Of a DNA stretch of 61,865 bases, positions 33,937 through 43,276 are shown piece after piece. The notes beneath the pieces are model-generated. The model saw only the letters and a program-made list of their open reading frames with translations. It made no database searches and was not told the origin of the DNA. Every line of letters begins with the position of its first letter. Within the stretch, counting starts at the first letter, position 1. This stretch comes from an uncultured Clostridia bacterium (lineage in GTDB: Bacteria; Bacillota; Clostridia; Christensenellales; Aristaeellaceae), in contig CANQEW010000009.1 of assembly GCA_947596085.1 (NCBI GenBank), positions 1 through 61,865 of the forward strand, read 5' to 3'. The translations under genes and the position numbers were made by a program.

Positions 33937-34319
33937 GCGAGCAGCTCCGAGATGCGCTCCAATATCCGCGCGGCCAGCGGCAGCGCCGCCGCGGCCGCGC
34001 TCAGCCGCACGCCCATGTCGATCCGGCGCGCCAGCGCCGCCTCCCCCGCGTCGCGGCATACGTCCGAGGCGAGCTCGGCCACCAGCGCCAGTCCGCAGAG
34101 CTTCACCAGCCAGCCTCCGTCCGCTCCGCCCGCTTCGGCGGTGCCCTCCAGCGCGCGCAGCGCCGAGGACACTCCCCCCAGGTCGTCCAGCGAGAGCGTC
34201 AGCGCCGCCACACCCGCCGCCAGCGCGGCCGCCGCCGCCACCTGTGGGTGAACGGAGCGCAGCGCAGCGCACACCAGCGCCGCCGCGAGGCACAGAGCGA
34301 CGATTCGCAGCGCCGTCAT
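33933..34319 (-). CDS. spoIIIAD: Stage III sporulation protein AD
   Basis: Small polytopic membrane protein of the SpoIIIA complex, 128 aa (133 in B. subtilis). Hydrophobic helices at both ends with WLVKLCGLALVAELASDVCR, DAGEAALARRIDMG, a conserved AD segment, between. ATG overlaps the spoIIIAC stop by 4 nt. Confidence 0.9.
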   Translation of the reverse strand: MTALRIVALCLAAALVCAALRSVHPQVAAAAALAAGVAALTLSLDDLGGVSSALRALEGTAEAGGADGGWLVKLCGLALVAELASDVCRDAGEAALARRIDMGVRLSAAAAALPLAARILERISELLA

Positions 34320-34513
34320 TCCAGATGGAACATCACGCGGATGCTCTCGAAGAATTCGGCGACCATGTTCAGCACCATCATCAGCACGACGATCAGCCCG
34401 GCCAGCGTCGCCAGCGTCGCGATGTCCTCGCGGCCCGCGCGGCTCAAAACCTGGGAGACCACCGTGATCAGAATGCCGATCGCGCCGATCTTCAATACGA
34501 AGTTGATGTCCAT
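34316..34513 (-). CDS. spoIIIAC: Stage III sporulation protein AC
   Basis: Two-helix membrane protein, 65 aa, the normal size (68 in B. subtilis). MDINFVLKIGAIGILITVVS and the QVLSRAGREDIATLATLAGL loop are highly typical of AC. Start ATG 34513 lies nine bases after the spoIIIAB stop. Confidence 0.93.
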   Translation of the reverse strand: MDINFVLKIGAIGILITVVSQVLSRAGREDIATLATLAGLIVVLMMVLNMVAEFFESIRVMFHLE

Positions 34514-34521
34514 GGAGCGCC

Positions 34522-35025
34522 TCACACGAGCAGCACGCACAGCCCGATGCCCACCAGCGTTCCCAGCGCGGTGCAGACCTTCGACGCGTCGTTGTAGCTG
34601 CGGCGCGCGTCCGCCTGCGCCTCCTCCATGGCCGATACGGTCCCGCCGAACAGCTCCTCCTGCTCGTCCCGGCCGCTCGCGCCCAGGTGGTCGAAGAAGT
34701 CGTCCAGCACAGCCAGATCCCCGCCGCTCAGGCTGTCCAGCGCCCCGCCGCGCTTTGCCTCTCTCTCACGCAGTTCGCGCCAGCATTCGCTTAAGCTCGC
34801 TTCGCTGTCCAGCGCGCCGCCCAATTCCCGCAGCAGATGCGAATCCGACTTTCGCAGCAGGATTCCCAGGGGCTCCATGGAATTGAGCATCCGCAGGCGG
34901 AGCACGCGCATCGCCGCCAGCAGCTCCCCCAGCGCGTCGGCCCGCCGCCGGCGCGCCCCGGAAAGAGAGCGCCCCACGGCGGTGCAGGCCAGCAGTACAA
35001 TCGTCAGCAGCACGGCCTTCAGCAT
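34522..35025 (-). CDS. spoIIIAB: Stage III sporulation protein AB
   Basis: Bitopic protein of the SpoIIIA complex with a GspF/T2SS-like fold, 167 aa (171 in B. subtilis). N-terminal helix MLKAVLLTIVLLACTAVGRS, a helical middle (ALGELLAAMRVLRLRMLNSM), and a C-terminal helix ALGTLVGIGLCVLLV. It overlaps the spoIIIAA end by 7 nt. Confidence 0.9.
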   Translation of the reverse strand: MLKAVLLTIVLLACTAVGRSLSGARRRRADALGELLAAMRVLRLRMLNSMEPLGILLRKSDSHLLRELGGALDSEASLSECWRELREREAKRGGALDSLSGGDLAVLDDFFDHLGASGRDEQEELFGGTVSAMEEAQADARRSYNDASKVCTALGTLVGIGLCVLLV

Positions 35026-35897
35026 CCCGCCACCCCCTCGTCAAAGCGTTGAATCGCGCGAACCCGGCCCGGTGCGGGGCCGAGCGTCACGAGATACTCG
35101 AACGTACCGTCGCGGATCAACGGCGCGATGTTCCTGCGTCCCAGCGCGGCTGCGACGTCCGGCGCATGCGCGGTGGCAAGCACTGACACCCCCGCGCGGG
35201 CCGCGTCTTTTATGGCCTCCGCGTCGCCCTCATCGCCGATTTCATCCACCGCGATCACGTCCGGCGCGCAGGCGCGCATCAGCATGGGGATCGCCCGCGC
35301 CTTGGGGCACGCGTCCATCACATCCGTGCGCGCGCCCACGTCCAGCTGGGGCACGCCTTCCCGGCAGGCGGCGATCTCCCGCCGCTCGTCGGCCAGCCCC
35401 ACGTTCCAGCCGCGATCCGAGAGGATGCGGACGAGATCCCGCAGCAGCGTCGTCTTGCCCAGCCCCGGCGGCGAAAGGATCAGCGCGCTCGACGGCCGCT
35501 CCCCCGCGATTCGCTCCGCCACGCCCGCCGCGCAGCCCCTGACCTCGCGCGGGAAGCGGATGCAGGCCGAGTTGACGCTCGACAGATCCCCCACGGCCTC
35601 CCGGCCCGGGCGGAGCCTGCCGCACACGCCCACGCGCAGGCCGCCCGCCGCGGTGAAGTAGCCCTGGCGCAGCTCGTCCTCCCAGGCATAGAGGCTGTTC
35701 TCCATCAGCCGGTTCAGGATGCGCCGGAGGCGCTGCGCGTCCACGATTTCCAGCTCCCGCTCCGGCTCCCCCAGGCGGCGCAGCCGCGCGGGCCGCCCGC
35801 CGCGCAGCCGCAGCTCCAATATGGTGGCCGCGCTCTCGCGCACCGCGTCGCCCAGCTCTCCGCCCAGCGCCTCCGCAAGCCTGTCCGCCCGCTCCAT
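35019..35897 (-). CDS. spoIIIAA: Stage III sporulation protein AA (ATPase)
   Basis: Secretion-type AAA ATPase of the SpoIIIA complex, 292 aa. Walker A SPPGLGKTTLLRDLVRIL, Walker B PDVIAVDEIGDEGDAEAI, and the ATAHAPD sensor region are visible. Start ATG 35897 follows GGAGGTGAGG. About 24-32 bases upstream of it on the minus strand is CATAAGAAT (35929-35921), close to a sigma-E -10 (CATACAnT), as expected for this mother-cell operon, but a matching -35 is not convincing. Confidence 0.93.
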   Translation of the reverse strand: MERADRLAEALGGELGDAVRESAATILELRLRGGRPARLRRLGEPERELEIVDAQRLRRILNRLMENSLYAWEDELRQGYFTAAGGLRVGVCGRLRPGREAVGDLSSVNSACIRFPREVRGCAAGVAERIAGERPSSALILSPPGLGKTTLLRDLVRILSDRGWNVGLADERREIAACREGVPQLDVGARTDVMDACPKARAIPMLMRACAPDVIAVDEIGDEGDAEAIKDAARAGVSVLATAHAPDVAAALGRRNIAPLIRDGTFEYLVTLGPAPGRVRAIQRFDEGVAGC

Positions 35898-36012
35898 GTT
35901 CCTCACCTCCGACACATGCTATTCTTATGGCGAGGAACGATATTTCTGAACCCGCACGCACGGCTTTGAGGCAAATTTTCTTTGCACCGCACTTTTCTTT
36001 TCCCATGCGTTA

Positions 36013-36021
36013 TGTTATAAT
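36013..36021 (+). promoter_or_regulatory. Extended -10 promoter of the branching-enzyme gene
   Basis: TGTTATAAT is an extended -10 (TGn plus exact TATAAT). The -35 position holds only TTTTCT. The transcript start near 36028 leaves about 12 nt of leader, containing GGAGGTG. Confidence 0.5.
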
Positions 36022-36039
36022 TAAGTATGGAGGTGCGCT

Positions 36040-38061
36040 ATGAAGAATACGAATGATCGGGTCCAATACAAGATCCTCTCCATAGATCCCTGGCTGCAGC
36101 CGTTCTATCACGACATCGACCTGCGGATGCAGCGCAACACCGAGGTGCGCCGCGCGCTGATCGGCGACGCCGCGGATCTCTCCGCCTTCGCCAACGGCTA
36201 TATGTACTTCGGATTCAATCGAACCGAGGACGGCTGGGTCTACCGCGAGTGGCTGCCCGGCGCGGACGAGGTGCACCTGATCGGCGATTTCAACGATTGG
36301 AACCGCGGCTCGCACCCGATGGAGCGCCTGGATGGCGGCGTTTGGGAGATCCGCCTGCCGGGCCAAGACGCGCTCCAGCACGGCCAGCTGGTCAAGATTC
36401 ATGTGCGCCGGGGCGACCAGCACTTCGACCGCATCCCCGCCTACATCAAGCGCGTGGTGCGCGATTCCAGCAATAACTTCAACGGCCAGATTTGGGCGCC
36501 CTCGAAGCGCTTCTACTGGACCGACGGCAGCTACAAGAAGCGCAAGCTCACCACGCCCGTGATCTACGAGGCGCACATCGGCATGGCGCAGGAGCGCGAG
36601 GGCATCGGCTCCTACCGCGAGTTCGCCGACAACAACCTGGACCGCATCGTCGAGCTCGGCTACAACACGATCCAGCTCATGGCGATTCAGGAGCACCCCT
36701 ACTACGCCTCCTTCGGCTACCAGGTGACCAACTTCTTCGCCGCGTCGGCGTGGTACGGCGTGCCGGAGGATTTGAAGTACCTCATCAACAAGGCGCACGA
36801 GAAGAACCTGTTCGTGCTGCTGGACGTGGTGCACTCCCACGCCTGCCCGAACACCGCGGAGGGCCTGAACATGATGGACGGCACCGAGGATCAATACTTC
36901 CTGCCCGGTCAGCGCGGCTGGCATCCGGCCTGGGGCACGAAGTGCTTCGACTACGGCAAGCACGAGGTGCTGCACTTCCTGCTCTCGAACCTCAAGTTCT
37001 GGCAGGAGGAGTACCACTTCGACGGCTTCCGCTTCGACGGCGTGACCTCGATGATCTACCACGACCACGGCCTCGGCTCCAACTTCACCAGCTACGATCA
37101 GTACTTCAGCATGAACACCAATGTGGAGGCGGTCACCTACCTCCAGCTCGCAAACGAGCTGGTGCACGCCGTCAACCCCTTCGCCATCACCATCGCGGAG
37201 GAGATGAGCGGCATGCCCGGCATGTGCATTCCCATTCGCTGCGGCGGCATCGGCTTCGATTACCGCCTGTCCATGGGCGTGCCGGACTTCTGGATCAAGC
37301 TGCTCAAGGAGTACCGCGACGAGGATTGGGACATGAACAGGCTCTGGTACGAGCTCACCACCCGCCGCCCGAAGGAGAAGAACATCGGCTACTGCGAGTC
37401 CCACGATCAGGCGCTCGTGGGCGACAAGACGCTGATCTTCCGCATGGCCGACGCCGAGATGTACACCGGCATGAACAAGGACTACCACACGCCCACCATC
37501 GACCGCGCCATCGACCTGCACAAGCTGATCCGCTTTGTGACGCTCACCCTCGCCAGCGACGGCTATCTGAACTTCATGGGCAACGAGTTCGGCCACCCCG
37601 AATGGATCGACTTCCCGCGCGAGGGCAACGGCTGGAGCTACAAGTACGCGCGGCGGCAGTGGTCGCTGGTGGAGAACGGCTTCCTCAAGTATCAGTGGCT
37701 GGAAAACTTCGACCGGGCGATGCTCAAATTCGCGCGCAAGTACCGCGTGCTCTCCAAGCCGCAGGCGATTAACCTCTGGATCGACCAGGAGCGCAAGCTG
37801 CTGGCCTTCGCCAAGGGCGATTTGCTGTACCTGTTCAACTTCAACACCTCGGAATCGGTCACGGACTTCTTTCTGCACGCCCATCCCACGGGCGCCGGCA
37901 GCTATCAGGCGATCTTCTCCAGCGACGACGCGGAATTTGGCGGCCAGGACCGCGTCAGCAAGGAGTACATCTATCAGACCAGAGTGATCGAGGGCCGAGG
38001 CATGGGCTTCGAGGTATATATCCCCTGCCGCACGGCGGTGGTGTTCCAGAAGGTGAACTGA
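36040..38061 (+). CDS. glgB: 1,4-alpha-glucan branching enzyme, eukaryote-type (GH13_8)
   Basis: Adds alpha-1,6 branches to glycogen-like glucan. 673 aa with an N-terminal CBM48-like domain (DGWVYREWLPGADEVHLIGD) and a GH13 barrel: QLMAIQEHPYYASFGYQVTN, DGFRFDGVTSM with nucleophile Asp333, ITIAEEMSGMPGM with acid/base Glu387, and ESHDQALVGDK. The long matches NFMGNEFGHPEWIDFPREGN and SHDQALVGDK are those of animal, plant and yeast branching enzymes rather than E. coli GlgB (GH13_9). Start ATG follows GGAGGTG. No other glycogen gene is adjacent; it appears monocistronic. Confidence 0.93.
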   Translation: MKNTNDRVQYKILSIDPWLQPFYHDIDLRMQRNTEVRRALIGDAADLSAFANGYMYFGFNRTEDGWVYREWLPGADEVHLIGDFNDWNRGSHPMERLDGGVWEIRLPGQDALQHGQLVKIHVRRGDQHFDRIPAYIKRVVRDSSNNFNGQIWAPSKRFYWTDGSYKKRKLTTPVIYEAHIGMAQEREGIGSYREFADNNLDRIVELGYNTIQLMAIQEHPYYASFGYQVTNFFAASAWYGVPEDLKYLINKAHEKNLFVLLDVVHSHACPNTAEGLNMMDGTEDQYFLPGQRGWHPAWGTKCFDYGKHEVLHFLLSNLKFWQEEYHFDGFRFDGVTSMIYHDHGLGSNFTSYDQYFSMNTNVEAVTYLQLANELVHAVNPFAITIAEEMSGMPGMCIPIRCGGIGFDYRLSMGVPDFWIKLLKEYRDEDWDMNRLWYELTTRRPKEKNIGYCESHDQALVGDKTLIFRMADAEMYTGMNKDYHTPTIDRAIDLHKLIRFVTLTLASDGYLNFMGNEFGHPEWIDFPREGNGWSYKYARRQWSLVENGFLKYQWLENFDRAMLKFARKYRVLSKPQAINLWIDQERKLLAFAKGDLLYLFNFNTSESVTDFFLHAHPTGAGSYQAIFSSDDAEFGGQDRVSKEYIYQTRVIEGRGMGFEVYIPCRTAVVFQKVN

Positions 38062-38122
38062 ACTTCCCGCGGGAGGCTCGTTCGGCCGCAGTCTGCAAAA
38101 CTGACGCTTACAAGATACAAAA

Positions 38123-38149
38123 GGGCGGATCGCTCAAAGCGATCCGCCC
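38123..38149. terminator. Bidirectional intrinsic terminator
   Basis: Perfect 12-bp stem GGGCGGATCGCT / AGCGATCCGCCC with a CAA loop. TTTTG follows on the minus strand and a T-run (GAATCTTTT) on the plus strand. It serves both parC and the branching-enzyme gene. Confidence 0.9.
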
Positions 38150-38163
38150 GAATCTTTTGCGCT

Positions 38164-40587
38164 CTACCTGGTCAAACCGACGACGACGTCGCCCATCACG
38201 ACCACCGCGTAAGGCTGGCCCTTGCCGGATTTGGTCTCGATGGCCACGTCCTCGGTGTTGTACTGCGTCGCCGTCCCCGACTTTTGCACAATCTGGAAGT
38301 CGTAGGGCTCCTTCACCATCAGCGCGCCGGCAATGCGGGTGCCGTTGACGCCGCTCTTCAACAGATTCATGCACTTTACGCCCTTGCCGCCGCGCGCCTG
38401 GCGATCGAAATCCACCAGCAGGCAGCGCTTCATGTAGCCCAGATCGGTGGCCAGCACGACTTCGCCCTCGCTGTCGTGCAGGAAAGCGTAGGCGACGCGG
38501 TCGCCCGGCGCGAGCGTCATGGACTTCACGCCCGCCGCCGTGCGCCCGATCAGCGATACCTCCTCCACCGCGAAGTGGATCGCCATCGCGCCCTCGGTCA
38601 CGAGCAACACGCTCCGTCCCGCCGCCGCGTCCAGCGCGCAGAGCAGCCGGTCCTCGCCCTTCAGGTTCATCACCGAATAGCGGCCCTTGCGCACGTTGAG
38701 GTCGCTCAGCGCCACGCGCTTGATCAGCCCGCGCTCGCTGGCCAGCAGCGCCTCGCCGCTCCAATCCCCGGAGTTCAGCGCGCCCACCAGCTTCTCGTCC
38801 TTCTCCATACCCGCCAGGAGCCCTCCCGGGGGCAGGCCGCGCTCCTTGGCGCGCGCCTCGGGAATCTGCTCCGCCGCCACCGGATAGCAGTAGCCCAGAT
38901 CCGTGAAGAACAATAGCTTCTGGTTCGTCATGCAGTCGATGACCCGCACGGGGGGATCGCTGAATTCGCCCGCCGCCAGTGCCTTGTCCAGGAGCTTCGG
39001 CTGCATCCGCTTGACGAAGCCGTTGCGCGTGAACAGCACGCGCGCCTCGTCCGGGGCGGCGATCTCCTCGTCGATCACGATGGCTTCAAAGCTCGGCACG
39101 ATCTGCGTGCGCCGGGGATTGGCGAACTTGTCCCGAATCTCCTTCAGTTCCCGCTTGATGACGCCCATGAGCTTCCTTTCGCTGGCGAGGATGGCCTTAT
39201 ACTCGGCGATCTTCTTCTGAATCTCCGCGTACTCGTTGCGCAGCGCCACGACCTCCAGGTTCGTGAGCCGCTGCAGGCGCATGTCCAGAATCGCCTGGGC
39301 CTGCACGTCGCTGAGGCGGAAGCGGTCGATCAGCTTGCCCTTGGCCTCCTTGGGCGTCTTGGACGAGCGGATCAGCCGGATCACCTCGTCCAGGTTGTCC
39401 ACGGCGATGATGAGGCCCTCCAGGATGTGGGCGCGCGCCTCCGCCTGTGCCAGATCGTAGCGCGTGCGGCGCGTGACCACGTTCTTCTGATGCTCGATGT
39501 AGTATTCCAGCATCCGCTTTATGCCCATCTGCACCGGCTTGCCACCCGCGATGGCCACCATATTCACGCCGAAGGTTACCTGCATGTCGCTGTACTTGTA
39601 CAGCACGTTCAGGAGCTTTTCCGGATCGACGTCCCTGCGCACCTCCACCACCGCGCGCATGCCCATGCGGTCGGATTCGTCGCGGATGTCGTAGATGCCC
39701 GAGAGCAGGTTCTTCTTCTCCTCGCTCAGGCGCAGAATTTTTTCCAGGAGCGCGGCCTTGTTCACCTGATAGGGCATCTCGTCCATGACGATCAGCTTCC
39801 GGCCCGCCGCGCCGTTCTCGATGTGCACCCTGGCGCGCACCTGCAGCTTACCCCGGCCCGTCTCGTAGGCGGAGCGCAGCTCGCCGTCCCCCGCGAGCAC
39901 GCCGCCGGTGGGAAAGTCCGGCGCGGGGATGTGCTGCATCAACTCCTCGGTGGTGAGCTCCGGGTTGTCGATCAGCGCCACCGCCCCGTCGATCACCTCG
40001 CCCAGGTTGTGCGGAGGAATGTTCGTGGCGAGGCCCACAGCGATGCCGCTGGCGCCGTTCACCAGCAGATTGGGAAACCGGCCCGGCAGCAGGTCGGGCT
40101 CGCGCTGGGTATCGTCGAAGTTCAGGTGAAAGTCCACCGTGTCCTTGTCGATGTCCCGAAGCATCACCAGCGCCAGCTCCGTCATGCGCGCCTCCGTGTA
40201 GCGCATCGCGGCCGGACTGTCGCCGTCGATGGAGCCGAAGTTGCCGTGGCCGTCCACCAGCATCTCCCGCATCGCGAAGGGCTGGGCCATGCGGGTCAGC
40301 GCGTCGTAGACAGAGCTATCCCCGTGCGGGTGGTACTTGCCCAGGCAGTCGCCCACGATGCGCGCGCACTTGCGGTGCGGCTTGTCGGGCGTGTTGCCCA
40401 GCTCGTGCATCGTGTAGAGGATGCGCCGCTGCACGGGCTTGAGGCCATCCTCGACCCGCGGCAGCGCGCGCTCGAGGATCACGTGCTCCGAGTAGGGAAT
40501 CATGGAGTCGTGCATCACGTCCTCCATGGTCTTCTGGATGATCTCCTCCGGGCGGAGCATCTTCGGTTCGTCTTTCTTTCTGGCCAT
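38164..40587 (-). CDS. parC: DNA topoisomerase IV subunit A (or second gyrase A)
   Basis: DNA-breaking subunit of a type IIA topoisomerase, 807 aa (B. subtilis ParC 806). [20 protein letters not shown], the quinolone-determining [20 protein letters not shown], and the catalytic Tyr in [15 protein letters not shown] are intact. The C-terminal wheel has [11 protein letters not shown], a degraded GyrA box (RQARGGKG rather than QRRGGKG), and lengths match ParC/ParE, so topoisomerase IV is preferred over gyrase. The pair is not next to dnaA/recF genes. It starts 3 nt after the partner subunit stop. Confidence 0.85.
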   Translation of the reverse strand: MARKKDEPKMLRPEEIIQKTMEDVMHDSMIPYSEHVILERALPRVEDGLKPVQRRILYTMHELGNTPDKPHRKCARIVGDCLGKYHPHGDSSVYDALTRMAQPFAMREMLVDGHGNFGSIDGDSPAAMRYTEARMTELALVMLRDIDKDTVDFHLNFDDTQREPDLLPGRFPNLLVNGASGIAVGLATNIPPHNLGEVIDGAVALIDNPELTTEELMQHIPAPDFPTGGVLAGDGELRSAYETGRGKLQVRARVHIENGAAGRKLIVMDEMPYQVNKAALLEKILRLSEEKKNLLSGIYDIRDESDRMGMRAVVEVRRDVDPEKLLNVLYKYSDMQVTFGVNMVAIAGGKPVQMGIKRMLEYYIEHQKNVVTRRTRYDLAQAEARAHILEGLIIAVDNLDEVIRLIRSSKTPKEAKGKLIDRFRLSDVQAQAILDMRLQRLTNLEVVALRNEYAEIQKKIAEYKAILASERKLMGVIKRELKEIRDKFANPRRTQIVPSFEAIVIDEEIAAPDEARVLFTRNGFVKRMQPKLLDKALAAGEFSDPPVRVIDCMTNQKLLFFTDLGYCYPVAAEQIPEARAKERGLPPGGLLAGMEKDEKLVGALNSGDWSGEALLASERGLIKRVALSDLNVRKGRYSVMNLKGEDRLLCALDAAAGRSVLLVTEGAMAIHFAVEEVSLIGRTAAGVKSMTLAPGDRVAYAFLHDSEGEVVLATDLGYMKRCLLVDFDRQARGGKGVKCMNLLKSGVNGTRIAGALMVKEPYDFQIVQKSGTATQYNTEDVAIETKSGKGQPYAVVVMGDVVVGLTR

Positions 40588-40590
40588 GCC

Positions 40591-42549
40591 TTACACCTCG
40601 CCCACGGGCTGGAAGTTGTCCACCTTATTGAAATCGGCGTACTCGCTGATGTAGTTCCGGCGGGGCTCCACCTTGTCGCCCATCAGGATCGTCACGCGCC
40701 GCTCGACCTCGGCCATGTCCTCGATGGTGACCTGCACGAGCTTGCGGCCGTCGGGGTTCATGGTCGTCTCCCAGAGCTGCTCGGGGTTCATCTCGCCCAG
40801 GCCCTTGTAGCGCTGCAGCGTGTAGTTGCGCCCCACGGTCCTGAGCGTCTTCTCCAATGCCTTGTCGTCGTAGCAGTAGGTGACCTCGCCGCCCTTGGCC
40901 ACGCGGTAGAGCGGCGGCATGCCGATGTACACGTGGCCGTCGGTGATGAGCTCCTTCATGTAGCGATAGAAGAATGTCAGGAGGATCGCGCGGATGTGCG
41001 CGCCGTCCTGATCGGCGTCCGAGAGGATGATGACCTTGTTGTACTTGAGGTGCGAAAGGTCAAAGTCCTCGCCGATGCCCGTGCCTAGCGCGGTGATCAC
41101 CGAGCGGAACTCCTCGTTGAGCAGCACCTGGTCCAGCCGCTTCTTCTCCACGTTCAACGGCTTGCCGCGCAGCGGCAGAATCGCCTGAAAGCGGCGGTCG
41201 CGGCCCTGCTTGGCGCTGCCGCCGGCGCTGTCGCCCTCCACGATGAACAGCTCGTTCTGCGCGGCGTTGCGGCTGGTGCAGCTCGAGAGCTTGCCCACCA
41301 GCGGAGCGGCGTCGAGCTGATTCTTCGCGCGCGCGGTCTCGCGGGCCTTGCGCATGGCTTCGCGCACCTTCGCGGCCTTGGCCGCCTTCTCGATGATGCG
41401 CAGCGCGAAGTCCTGATTCTTCAAATCGTCCAGGTAGATGGAGAGCTGCTCGTAGCACACGCTCTCGAAGATGGGGCGCACCTCGGTGTTGCCGAGCCGG
41501 CCCTTGGTCTGGCCCTCGAACTGGGGATTCTTCACGCCCGCGAACACGACGGCCGTCATGCCCTCACGGAAGTCGTCGCCGGCGAGGTTGTTGTCCTTCT
41601 CCTTGAGGATGCCCGCGCGGCGGGCATAGTCGTTGAAGGCCTTCGTCAGCGCCGCCTTGAAGCCCGTCTCGTGCGTGCCGCCCTCGGCGGTGGGCACGTT
41701 GTTGACGAAGGAGTAGATCGACTCGGCGTAGGAGTCCGTGTACTGGATCGCCACGCGCACGAGGGTGCCGTCCTGCACCTTCTCAAACACGATGGGATCG
41801 GTGATGACGGTCTTGTCGCCGTTCAGATAGGCCAGGAAGTCGGACAGCCCGCCCTCGTAGCAATACTCCTTCACGCGCTCGGCGGGATTCTTGATCCGCT
41901 CGTCGGTGAACACGAAGCGCACGCCCTTATTTAGATAGGCGAGTTCGCGCACGCGCCGGCGCACGGTGTCGGAGTTGAAATCCACCGTCTCGAACACGCG
42001 CGGATCGGGCTTGAAGCACACCTGTGTGCCCCGGCGGCGGGTATTTCCCACCTTCTCCAGCGGCGCGACCGGCCGCCCGGAGACGATCTTCCCCGTCTTT
42101 TTGTCCAGCACGGACTCGAAGCGCTGCTGGTAGTGGCTGTAGTCGCGGTAGACGTCCACCACCACCCACTCGCTGAGGGCGTTTACCACCGACGCGCCCA
42201 CACCGTGCAGGCCGCCGGAGTAGGCGTAATTCTTGTCGGAGAACTTGCCGCCCGCGTGCAGCTGGGTGTACACCACCTCCACGGCGCTCACGCCGAGCTG
42301 GGGGTGGATGTCCACCGGGATGCCGCGGCCGTTGTCCGTGACCTCGCAGGAGCCGTCGCGCTTGAGCGTCACCGTGATCTCGGACGCATAGCCGTTGGAC
42401 GCCTCGTCGATGGCATTGTCCACGATCTCCCAGATCAGGTGGTGCAATCCGCGGCTGCCGGTGGAGCCAATGTACATGCCCGGGCGCATGCGCACCGCGT
42501 CCAGCCCCTCCAGTACGGTGATATCGGTCGCCGAATAGGTCTGTGCCAT
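40591..42549 (-). CDS. parE: DNA topoisomerase IV subunit B (or second gyrase B)
   Basis: ATPase subunit of the type IIA topoisomerase, 652 aa (B. subtilis ParE 655). GHKL ATP site VDNAIDEASNGYASEI, DNGRGIPVDIHPQLGVSAVE and GLHGVGASVVNALSEW; Toprim motifs EGDSAGGSAKQGRDR and ILSDADQDGAHI. Start ATG 42549 follows GGGAGGTTC; an upstream extension to 42573 lacks a site. It forms a two-gene unit with parC. Confidence 0.87.
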   Translation of the reverse strand: MAQTYSATDITVLEGLDAVRMRPGMYIGSTGSRGLHHLIWEIVDNAIDEASNGYASEITVTLKRDGSCEVTDNGRGIPVDIHPQLGVSAVEVVYTQLHAGGKFSDKNYAYSGGLHGVGASVVNALSEWVVVDVYRDYSHYQQRFESVLDKKTGKIVSGRPVAPLEKVGNTRRRGTQVCFKPDPRVFETVDFNSDTVRRRVRELAYLNKGVRFVFTDERIKNPAERVKEYCYEGGLSDFLAYLNGDKTVITDPIVFEKVQDGTLVRVAIQYTDSYAESIYSFVNNVPTAEGGTHETGFKAALTKAFNDYARRAGILKEKDNNLAGDDFREGMTAVVFAGVKNPQFEGQTKGRLGNTEVRPIFESVCYEQLSIYLDDLKNQDFALRIIEKAAKAAKVREAMRKARETARAKNQLDAAPLVGKLSSCTSRNAAQNELFIVEGDSAGGSAKQGRDRRFQAILPLRGKPLNVEKKRLDQVLLNEEFRSVITALGTGIGEDFDLSHLKYNKVIILSDADQDGAHIRAILLTFFYRYMKELITDGHVYIGMPPLYRVAKGGEVTYCYDDKALEKTLRTVGRNYTLQRYKGLGEMNPEQLWETTMNPDGRKLVQVTIEDMAEVERRVTILMGDKVEPRRNYISEYADFNKVDNFQPVGEV

Positions 42550-42596
42550 AGAACCTCCCAAATTCTCGTCCAAAGCTTTCCATCAATCCTTCCTAT

Positions 42597-42625
42597 ATTA
42601 TACAGCATAAAGGTTAAATTATCAA
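42597..42625 (-). promoter_or_regulatory. Promoter of parE-parC
   Basis: Minus strand TTGATA (42625-42620), 17-nt spacer, TATAAT (42602-42597). Confidence 0.75.
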
Positions 42626-42722
42626 AAACAATGTCCTACGAAACTCTTTCAGGGCGCGCAAAAGCGGGCCGCTTCAAGAAATTCGGCCTGCCTCTTGCCT
42701 CATATTCATTCATCGCCGCGCT

Positions 42723-42935
42723 TCATTCCGCTGCGCCGTGACCGGAATACCGCCGGATCTCGCCGCGCATCTCGCGCTCGCGGCGGAGCTGGCGCGCTTC
42801 CCGCGCCGCGTCGCGCGCGTACAGCCCGGCGCAAACGAGCGCGCCGATCAGCAGCGTGCGCCCTGTCTTTCGCGGGTCATTTCCTTCCCGGAAGCACAGA
42901 TGCGCCGCGCGATCCAGAACCCTGCGAGACAGTAT
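42723..42935 (-). other. Open frame of a possible small membrane protein or gene remnant
   Basis: The 42626-43215 gap holds no clear gene, but one minus-strand frame is open for 71 codons. It reads like protein: DPRKTGRTLLIGALVCAGLY (one membrane helix), then ARDAAREARQLRREREMRGE (charged helix). Its third codon positions are GC-rich like real genes here. No ATG, GTG or TTG start exists between the upstream TGA (42936-42938) and the helix. A strong AGGAGG (42960-42955) lies further upstream but leads into that stop. It may be a decayed gene or one using an unusual start. Confidence 0.25.
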
Positions 42936-43215
42936 TCAGACAGCAGCAGCCAAACCTCCTTCGCGGGGCCTCTGTCGCCTGTCCTGGACAATCGGAATCG
43001 CCGCCGGACGGACGCAGGGGAATGCGCGGGAGCTTCCGAAGCGGCTTCCTCCCCCTGCATCCTCCATATACTTCAAGTATATACCTGTATTGAAATCAAA
43101 CGCTCAACCTTTTTCAATGACCTTATCTATATAGAAACAATCATTTAAAATATCCACGGCTGTTTTGCGCGTTCCAGGCGTTTCGGTCGCTTTGTCGTAA
43201 ATTTTTCTTCAAAAT

Positions 43216-43244
43216 TTGCACAAAAACAGTTTTTGTGCTATACT
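43216..43244 (+). promoter_or_regulatory. Promoter of the MazG-like/GuaA-like/GNAT operon
   Basis: TTGCAC (43216-43221), 17-nt spacer, TATACT (43239-43244). Transcription should start near 43251. Confidence 0.75.
43218..43238. promoter_or_regulatory. Perfect 21-bp palindrome filling the promoter spacer
   Basis: GCACAAAAAC, central A, GTTTTTGTGC. Both 10-bp arms are perfect, and the element lies exactly between (and partly in) the -35 and -10, the ideal place for a repressor operator or a MerR-type activator. The cognate regulator is unknown. Confidence 0.7.
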
Positions 43245-43276
43245 TCTTACATGTTTAAAGGGAGATGGGGCATTTT

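Noticed and set aside
32824..34293. 489-aa version of SpoIIIAE starting at 34293
   Set aside because: The extra 119 residues are the spoIIIAD region read in another frame; the ATG at 33936 overlaps the AD stop and begins a signal-like helix.
38164..42549. Gyrase (gyrB-gyrA) near the replication origin
   Set aside because: No dnaA, dnaN, recF or DnaA boxes nearby; lengths and the degraded GyrA box favour topoisomerase IV, though a gyrase call cannot be fully excluded.
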